The notes under the pieces are model-generated. The model was given only the letters and a program-made list of their open reading frames with translations, made no database searches and had not been told where the DNA came from. The translations under genes were made by a program, and so were the position numbers. Source: UBA7067 sp051880615 (GTDB lineage: Bacteria > Bacillota > Clostridia > Oscillospirales > Acutalibacteraceae). From it: a stretch of DNA of 52,918 bases. Positions within the stretch are counted from its first letter, which is position 1, and every line of letters starts with the position of its first letter. This document shows, one piece after another, positions 17,232 through 23,068 of the stretch. The stretch lies in assembly GCA_051880615.1 (NCBI GenBank), contig JBJEOH010000029.1, forward strand, positions 1 to 52,918, in the 5' to 3' direction.

Positions 17232-17953
17232 TCTTCTTCTGCCTCCTCTCCGGAGAGAACAAGATAAGCGTCCTCAAATTTATTACAGCCGCTTGTTTCT
17301 TTTGCTTGTTCAACTGTTCCTTGAAATACGATTTTTCCTTTTTTGAGAATACATATCTTGTCGCAAAGGGCTTCAACCTCATCCATAAAATGTGAAGTTA
17401 GAAAAATAGTCAAGCCCTTGCTTTTTAAATCAGATAAGATTTTCCATACACCACGACGGGCTTTTGCGTCAAGTCCTGTTGTCAGCTCGTCAAGGAATAC
17501 AAGCTGTGGATTAGGAATAAGTGCAAGGACGATAAACAGCCGTTGTCTTTCGCCGCCGGAAAGATTTTTGACTGCGTTGTTAATTTTATCTCCTATTCCA
17601 AATTGAATACAAAGTTTTTCCCAGTCTGACGGATTTTTATAAAGGCAGGCTGTTTCTTCGCATAGCTCTGAAACCTTGATTTCCGGCTGATAGTCGCACT
17701 CCTGAAACTGTACGCCTACCTTTTGAAAAAGTTTTTTTCTGTCCTTTTTGGGATTACTCCCTAAAATAGTCACTGTTCCGCTGTCCGCAGTTCTTGTCCC
17801 TAAAACACATTCAATGGTAGAGCTTTTTCCTGCTCCGTTTGCCCCAAGCAGTCCAAAAACAGTACCGCATTCTACAGATAGACTGATATTGTCTATCGCA
17901 AGCAGATTGCCGTAGGACTTTGACAAATGCTTGACTTCGATTGCTGTTTGCAT
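17228..17953 (-). CDS. ABC transporter ATP-binding protein
   Basis: About 241 residues with all nucleotide-binding motifs: Walker A GANGAGKSS, Q-loop GVQFQE, signature LSGGERQR, Walker B LVFLDELTTGLD and H-loop TSHF. I choose the ATG at 17953 (AGGAGG 9 nt upstream), which gives MQTAIEVKHLSKSYGN; an upstream in-frame extension has no domain support. It powers the ABC-2 permease encoded immediately downstream. A hairpin separates it from the upstream MerR-like gene. Confidence 0.92.
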   Translation of the reverse strand: MQTAIEVKHLSKSYGNLLAIDNISLSVECGTVFGLLGANGAGKSSTIECVLGTRTADSGTVTILGSNPKKDRKKLFQKVGVQFQECDYQPEIKVSELCEETACLYKNPSDWEKLCIQFGIGDKINNAVKNLSGGERQRLFIVLALIPNPQLVFLDELTTGLDAKARRGVWKILSDLKSKGLTIFLTSHFMDEVEALCDKICILKKGKIVFQGTVEQAKETSGCNKFEDAYLVLSGEEAEEE

Positions 17954-17992
17954 AGTAATATGCCTCCTTTGTTTTGTTTTCGCACATAAGAA

Positions 17993-18018
17993 TACCACCA
18001 ATGAAAACATTGGTGGTA
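17993..18018 (-). promoter_or_regulatory. Perfect hairpin between the MerR-like gene and the ABC genes
   Basis: Arms TACCACCAATG and CATTGGTGGTA (11 bp) with a 4-nt loop lie in the 84-bp gap upstream of the ATPase. On the minus strand no strong T run follows, so it could be an attenuator, an RNA-stability element or a regulator-binding dyad rather than a terminator. Confidence 0.55.
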
Positions 18019-18037
18019 AAGTGTAGGGTTATAAATA

Positions 18038-18778
18038 CTAAAACCTGATTTTCATATCTTTCAGCATCGCTCGTATTTTGTAAGCGTTTTTCTCTGCTTC
18101 GGATAAAGAAACAATCAGCCTGTCGCAAACAGAAATAATATCATCAGATTGCTTTGGTGTATTCAGCGTAGCTTGAATATCCGTATCAGGGTTTTGTGAT
18201 AATTGCTGTAACAGCCGCAAAATAGCTTCCAATGAATAATTTGCACATCTCAAAGAGCGAATGACTTTAAGCCGCCTGATGTCGTCATCCGTATACACAC
18301 GATATCCATTTTCTTTTCTTTTAACAGTAAGCAATCCGTTCATTTCCCAATTTCGGAGTGTATCCATAGAGATGTTAAGAAGATCTGATACTTCTTTCCG
18401 CTTCAGATTTTGCGTGTGCGACTGCTCACAGCCGGACAAAAGCTGCTTCACAATCGTGGTAGCTTCCTCGGCGTTGATGCGCTCCTGCTTAATTTGTTTA
18501 AGATATTCATTGATAAGTAAAATTGCAGTGTCAAAATCTCCTGCGGCAGAAGCTTTAATCATTTGAGTGATTTTCTTTCGTAGACCGTTTTGCAACACTT
18601 CAACTTGAAACGCAATGCGTACTAAGCGGCATTGTTCTGTGTGAAAGTCTGTAAATACCCGATAGCCGTTTGATAACCTTTCAGGCTTCGGAATCAGTTC
18701 CAGTTTTTCATACAGGCGCACTGTGTTCGGATGTATTCCTATCATTTCAGCAACCTCGGAAGTTTTATATGTTGCCAT
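18038..18778 (-). CDS. Tandem MerR-family regulator
   Basis: 246 residues containing two MerR-type winged HTH domains. The first is at about 4-72 (TSEVAEMIGIHPNTVRLYEK, NGYRVFTD); the second at about 125-195 (RKEVSDLLNISMDTLRNWEM, NGYRVYTDDDIRRL). A helical C-terminal part follows, with no effector domain recognised. Ordinary MerR proteins have one HTH and dimerise; two in one chain would allow a monomer to mimic a dimer or bridge two sites. It precedes the ABC exporter genes on the same strand and probably controls them. Confidence 0.85.
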   Translation of the reverse strand: MATYKTSEVAEMIGIHPNTVRLYEKLELIPKPERLSNGYRVFTDFHTEQCRLVRIAFQVEVLQNGLRKKITQMIKASAAGDFDTAILLINEYLKQIKQERINAEEATTIVKQLLSGCEQSHTQNLKRKEVSDLLNISMDTLRNWEMNGLLTVKRKENGYRVYTDDDIRRLKVIRSLRCANYSLEAILRLLQQLSQNPDTDIQATLNTPKQSDDIISVCDRLIVSLSEAEKNAYKIRAMLKDMKIRF

Positions 18779-18882
18779 AGATTATCACCTCACTGCCTAA
18801 AAGATAACATAATCTAAAAGTCTGGTGTTACAGTGGAGGGTTTAAAAAGGTAAAATAACAATATATCATTATTAAGAAATAG

Positions 18883-18936
18883 GGGAACACCGAATAAATC
18901 TGTCGCAGTAATAAGCACAGATTAATCGGTGTTCCC
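18883..18936 (-). terminator. Probable terminator of AraC copy 2
   Basis: Arms GGGAACACCGA (18883-18893) and TCGGTGTTCCC (18926-18936) pair perfectly, with a further partly paired AAATCTG/CAGATTA. It lies 12 bp past the gene. Copy 1 retains only one arm of this structure and uses a different terminator, so the repeat ends inside this element. The T run is weak. Confidence 0.6.
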
Positions 18937-19939
18937 TTGATTTTTATCTTACTTCATTTTTACAGGAATCCAGATTTCGCAATAGTAGTTTTCATCTGCT
19001 GTTCCGTTTGGATATTTTTTAGGATCGTCATAGTATTCCACACAATATCCTGCTGCAAATTCGTAGTCTTTTGCAGGGGGTAGCCACTCGGTGAAAATCT
19101 GTTCATTGACTTTTTGAAGTGCCTGCGGCATAGGCCCCTTGCAGGGGAACACCGCCCATGTGAATGCAGGAATCGTTTTTGTGACAAAGCCTTCGGGGAT
19201 TTCATTATGAGAATCATATGTATCGGCAATCAGATACTCAAAACTTTCCTGTCCCATACTTTCGTCAATATTGATTCCGAATTCTCCGCATACAACAGAT
19301 CCTTTACCGCTTGCAAAATGCTCCAGCCAGAATTGCGGAATATTCTCCTTTGCCCCTTCATAGGGAAATACTTTAGAATTAGCTAAAACAGTGAATGCCT
19401 CTTTTCTCACGATTTTATAATCCATGAGATAACCTCCTTCAAGTGAAAATTTCAGTTTCAGCGGAGCAAATGACTTCAAAAGAACCTTGTTCTTGCGTAC
19501 AGCTGACGGGGATGTACCGTGAAATCTTGTAAAAGCCTTTGTAAAGCTGTCGGGAGAATCATATCCGTACTTCAGCGCAATGTCAATTATATTCTCCTGT
19601 GATAAAAGAAGATCATTGCCGGCAAGCGTCAGCCGCCTGTTTCGTATATACTCGCCGACCGTGTATCCGCAAAGCATTGCAAATCCCTTTTGAAAATAGA
19701 ATGGTGATACATTTACTGCTCTTGCAATACCGTCTGCGGTAATGTTCTCGGTAATGTGCTCCTCAATGTATTGAAGTGAGTTTCCAATAATTGACATCCA
19801 TTCCATCTGAATCAAGCTCCTTTGCTGTTACTGTACTTGTATTATACAGTCTGCCGTATTTTGTGTCCCGTCAATCTCTGCTTTGTTTTGTCCGAATTCA
19901 GATTATTACTTCATTTTATCTGTTTGCCAAACCGGAAAC
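18926..19939 (-). repeat. 1,014-bp repeat, copy 2 (inverted relative to copy 1)
   Basis: Reverse-complement match to 7824-8837, including the promoter region with TATAAT, the ribosome binding site and the gene. No transposase, terminal inverted repeats or target duplications are visible at its borders. Confidence 0.9.
18949..19806 (-). CDS. AraC-family regulator with GyrI-like effector-binding domain (copy 2)
   Basis: The same architecture as the protein encoded at 7957, with the AraC double HTH then the GyrI-like domain. About 18 of 288 residues differ. Differences lie in the first 100 and last 90 residues; the central 90 or so are identical, also at DNA level. The start is the ATG at 19806 after AAGGAG. 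It lies downstream of the small membrane protein gene and upstream of the MerR/ABC group on the same strand. Two near-identical sensors could bind the same promoters with different ligands. Confidence 0.9.
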   Translation of the reverse strand: MEWMSIIGNSLQYIEEHITENITADGIARAVNVSPFYFQKGFAMLCGYTVGEYIRNRRLTLAGNDLLLSQENIIDIALKYGYDSPDSFTKAFTRFHGTSPSAVRKNKVLLKSFAPLKLKFSLEGGYLMDYKIVRKEAFTVLANSKVFPYEGAKENIPQFWLEHFASGKGSVVCGEFGINIDESMGQESFEYLIADTYDSHNEIPEGFVTKTIPAFTWAVFPCKGPMPQALQKVNEQIFTEWLPPAKDYEFAAGYCVEYYDDPKKYPNGTADENYYCEIWIPVKMK

Positions 19940-19942
19940 TGT

Positions 19943-20335
19943 TTATTCATTAATTCTTCTATCTCCAAAATACTGTGTTAAAATCAAAATTAATGCACTG
20001 CAAGCAAGTATTCCGTCCATAATACCCGCAGGTAGCATAAACATCATTAGCGTCATTGTAACAACACAATTAATAATAGATAACGCCAGTCCCCACATTC
20101 TATTTTTCCATAATCCAATTGCTCCTATAACTCTTACAATTCCATAAAGCAATCCCATTATAAGCATCAAATTCATATTATCCTGAAAATATGGAACGAT
20201 AAATGAAAAATACTCATTTATATCAAACTTATCGGCACCTAAAATAAACACAGGAATTAGACAAAAGCAACCACCAATTTCCATAAATGCTCCGTGAATA
20301 ATCATCAACACCGATGCAATTTTATATTTCTTCAT
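19943..20335 (-). CDS. Small four-helix membrane protein, unknown function
   Basis: 130 residues with four predicted membrane helices: IASVLMIIHGAFMEIGGCF, LMLIMGLLYGIVRVIGAIGL, MWGLALSIINCVVTMTLMMF and IMDGILACSALILILTQYF. A short Arg/Asn-rich end follows. No named family is recognised with confidence. It lies directly upstream of AraC copy 2, so the repeat border falls at its stop codon; co-expression is possible. Confidence 0.7.
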   Translation of the reverse strand: MKKYKIASVLMIIHGAFMEIGGCFCLIPVFILGADKFDINEYFSFIVPYFQDNMNLMLIMGLLYGIVRVIGAIGLWKNRMWGLALSIINCVVTMTLMMFMLPAGIMDGILACSALILILTQYFGDRRINE

Positions 20336-20595
20336 CTGTACACATTACTCCTTTTTATTAGTTTACAAAATATTAATTCCGATTTTAACCACTTTATCAT
20401 AACATGAATTTTCTTCACATGTCACTCCGAGTTTTAACTATAAATCATTATTTAATAAATATCATATCACCGCCACGAGAATTTGTCTATTAGTAATTTG
20501 TTATGCTGCAGGCTTATGACACTAATGATTCTCTATTGCCGTCATTACATTGAAGTGCCTGAAACTATTCTCCGAGTAAACTTTATAAAAGAGTC
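20336..20595. other. Intergenic stretch without a recognised gene
   Basis: AT-rich, with no open frame of note, no strong hairpin and no repeat shared with the rest of the window. It separates the accessory region from the kinase locus. Confidence 0.5.
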
Positions 20596-20624
20596 TTTAC
20601 ATTATTTACAATAAATGCTATACT
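20596..20624 (+). promoter_or_regulatory. Promoter of the first Ser/Thr kinase gene
   Basis: TTTACA (20596-20601) and TATACT (20619-20624) with a 17-bp spacer, about 85 bp before the chosen ATG. Confidence 0.6.
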
Positions 20625-20709
20625 ATTGAGTGGAATTTTATATAGTTTATTCTTTGGACTGGTATTACTTTCAAAAATGCCGTGTAAAATAAAGAATTTG
20701 GAGGGAATT

Positions 20710-22587
20710 ATGCAGACGGAAATTTGCTACAACTGTTTTCAGGAAAATGAAACAAGTGGAATTTGCCCTCTTTGCGGATTTGATGCTAAGAAAAACAGAG
20801 GAAAATATCCTCTTGCACTGCCGTTTGGTACTGTACTGGGCGGAAAATATATCCTCGGTAAGGTGCTCGGTCAAGGTGGATTTGGAATTACATATGTTGC
20901 GCAAAATTATCAAACTAAAGAGCTTGTTGCCGTTAAAGAGTATTTTCCCGACTCTTTGGCGATGCGTACAGATGAACGAACGGTTGCTTCATACTCAGGT
21001 GAGCGTGAGGAAAACTTTCTCTACGGTAAGGAATGTTTTCTCGACGAAGCCAAGACCCTGGCTGAATTTATAGGCAACCCTAATATTGTATGTGTTTACA
21101 GCTATTTTGAAGAAAATAATACTGCCTATTTCGCTATGGAATACATCAGGGGAATAAGCTTTCAGGGTTATATCAATCAGCGCGGCGGCAAGATTCCATG
21201 GGAGGATGCAAGGCGTGTAATTTTTCCTGTTATGGATGCATTGTCGGCTGTGCATGGAAAGGGAATAATTCACCGCGACATCAGCCCTGATAATATTTAT
21301 ATAACAAATGACGGTACGGTTAAGCTTCTGGACTTTGGCGCGGCACGCTACAGTATTGGAGATAAAAGCCGCAGCCTTGATGTTGTGTTAAAGCACGGTT
21401 ATGCTCCGAAAGAGCAATATACTCGTCACGGAAGACAGGGGCCTTTCACCGATGTATATGCCTTGGCGGCAACAATTTACCGAGCAATTACCGGGCGTGT
21501 TCCGCCGGACTCTATCGACAGAATTGACGAGGACGAATTAATTTTACCGAGCGCATTGGGCAGTGATATTTCTGCAAGAGCTGAGGATGCTCTTGTTCAG
21601 GCGTTGTCGGTGCAGTCTTCCGACCGTTTTCAGAGTATGAAGTCATTCAGGGAAGCGCTTGGCTCTGCAGAGCCCAACCAGCCAACACCCGAGCCGCCAA
21701 TACCCGAGCCACCAATACCCGAGCCACCAATACCCGAGCCACCAATACCCGAGCCACCAATACCTGCTCCTACACCTCATAAAAAGCGAAAAGTGCCTAT
21801 TGTCATAGCCGCCTCATCGGTAGCTTTGATTGTAATTTGTGTATTGTTGGTTTCGTTGTTTGTTAATCAAGGCACTTCAAATGTCAGCACAAAGACAAGT
21901 AACAGTATATCTGTCAGTCAAAAAGAAAAGAAAAATTCAGCTACTGAAAAAGAGACTGAAGAGCCGCAAGTTGTTGTGTCGTCTTACAAGAATGTAAGCT
22001 ATTCGAAAGCGAAAAGCGAGCTTGAGGATCTTGGGTTTACTGTTAAAACCGAGTATGAATACAGCGACAGCGTAAAAGAGGATTATGTAATCTCTCAAAG
22101 CATAGAGGAAGGCACGCGCGTTGTTTCGCCATCCACAATTACCCTTACAGTATCAAAGGGAAAGGAAATAGTTGAAACTAATCCGCCGGCAACCGAAGCG
22201 CCTAAAAAAGAACCAGTATCATCTGCTCCGTCAGAAAACCGTGTGAATTTCTATTATTACAGTCTCGTCCTGCCCGACGGCTGGATGTATTTCAGCAATG
22301 AACAGACAGGAGAGGTAACATTTTACGAAAGCTATAACTATACAAACGGCGACGGTCTTATGGGACGACTCTTCTCAATTAATGTTTTTAATAGCGAAGC
22401 CGATATCAATAGCTTCAAAAACCAAGGGCGTCCAAGAACCACTATTATAGGAGTGTCAAACGGACTGTATTTTACTTCAACCCTGCCGACAGATGTACAA
22501 TATATGAGTGACTCTACATCTGAAAGTAAATATAAGGCAGCACAGTCACAGATAGATTCTGTTCTTGCTTCTATAGTTTTTTCTTAA
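20710..22587 (+). CDS. Transmembrane Ser/Thr protein kinase: zinc ribbon, kinase, Pro-rich linker, PASTA
   Basis: About 625 residues from the ATG at 20710 (GGAGGGAATT upstream); an in-frame earlier start lacks a binding site. Order: a zinc ribbon with C6xxC9 and C19xxC22; a Hanks-type kinase with GQGGFG loop (55-59), K76, H188-R-D and D208-F-G, plus APKEQY in the activation segment; five EPPIP repeats (about 325-355); a membrane helix (about 362-384); one PASTA domain outside (about 425-490, VVVSSYKNVSYSKAKSELED); then a globular end (NFYYYSLVLPDGWMYF). All catalytic residues are present. PASTA domains bind peptidoglycan or muropeptides, so it probably phosphorylates cytoplasmic proteins in response to the wall. 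Confidence 0.92.
   Translation: MQTEICYNCFQENETSGICPLCGFDAKKNRGKYPLALPFGTVLGGKYILGKVLGQGGFGITYVAQNYQTKELVAVKEYFPDSLAMRTDERTVASYSGEREENFLYGKECFLDEAKTLAEFIGNPNIVCVYSYFEENNTAYFAMEYIRGISFQGYINQRGGKIPWEDARRVIFPVMDALSAVHGKGIIHRDISPDNIYITNDGTVKLLDFGAARYSIGDKSRSLDVVLKHGYAPKEQYTRHGRQGPFTDVYALAATIYRAITGRVPPDSIDRIDEDELILPSALGSDISARAEDALVQALSVQSSDRFQSMKSFREALGSAEPNQPTPEPPIPEPPIPEPPIPEPPIPEPPIPAPTPHKKRKVPIVIAASSVALIVICVLLVSLFVNQGTSNVSTKTSNSISVSQKEKKNSATEKETEEPQVVVSSYKNVSYSKAKSELEDLGFTVKTEYEYSDSVKEDYVISQSIEEGTRVVSPSTITLTVSKGKEIVETNPPATEAPKKEPVSSAPSENRVNFYYYSLVLPDGWMYFSNEQTGEVTFYESYNYTNGDGLMGRLFSINVFNSEADINSFKNQGRPRTTIIGVSNGLYFTSTLPTDVQYMSDSTSESKYKAAQSQIDSVLASIVFS
21688..21762 (+). repeat. 15-bp tandem repeat encoding EPPIP units
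   Basis: Five consecutive copies of CCCGAGCCACCAATA, the first with one change. They encode the proline-rich linker between kinase and membrane helix. Near-identity at synonymous sites suggests slippage and a variable copy number. Confidence 0.85.
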
Positions 22588-22644
22588 TGCAGTCATATGA
22601 ATATCTAAAAATTACATTTTGATACTCAAAAGCTACAAAATATG

Positions 22645-22671
22645 TTTGCATTAAAAATAAAAGTGTATAAT
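22645..22671 (+). promoter_or_regulatory. Candidate promoter upstream of the kinase remnant and second kinase
   Basis: TATAAT (22666-22671) with a TTTGCA (22645-22650) 15 bp upstream. The spacing is short, so only the -10 is convincing. The rest of 22588-22744 is AT-rich with no gene. Confidence 0.4.
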
Positions 22672-22744
22672 AAAGTCGTTTAAAGAGTGATTAAGGCGAT
22701 GAAATAAATTATGAAATTTCGTTGCTTGATACAAGAGGAAATAA

Positions 22745-23056
22745 ATGCTGCAAGAAAATATATGCGACGGCTGTTTTAATGACAAAGGAGCTCGCCGTTC
22801 AGCATTATGACCGATTCCGGAATTTGGCGCGTTCAAGGCTGCTCTTGAAACTAATGGTGAAGAAAATGTCAAATTTTCTTCCATATTTTCTGAAAATATG
22901 TTATACTTTATTCAAAGTCAAACTATACAGAAAAACACGGTCAATACACAGCAGAATAATACAGATTCCTCATTTCGGGATAAAGAAGCTTCATCTAAAG
23001 CAAAATTGAATACAGATAATGCACAAAACTGTGCTGAAAATACAATGTTATACTAA
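22745..23056 (+). pseudogene. Remnant of a third Ser/Thr kinase gene with the kinase domain deleted
   Basis: It begins with an intact ribosome binding site (GAGGAAATAA) and MLQENICDGCFNDKG, matching the zinc-ribbon start of the kinase at 23069. It then jumps to LAVQHYDRFRNLA and, one frame over, AFKAALETNGEENV, which match the end of that kinase domain (LSVQPAERFQSM, EFKAALQAAGEEEV). NMLYFIQSQTIQKNTVNTQQ follows, matching the linker, and the frame ends at TAA 23054-23056. About 290-300 codons of kinase domain are missing. It is 12 nt upstream of the second kinase, so it looks like a tandem paralogue that collapsed. Confidence 0.85.
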
Positions 23057-23068
23057 GGAGGAGATTTT

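Noticed and set aside
18779..18850. A MerR-type promoter with a long spacer upstream of the tandem MerR gene
   Set aside because: A loose CCTCCACTGTAACACCAG element is present but no convincing dyad or -35/-10 pair could be fixed.
7824..19939. The AraC copies and the material between them as a composite transposon
   Set aside because: No transposase, terminal inverted repeats or target duplications can be seen at either border.
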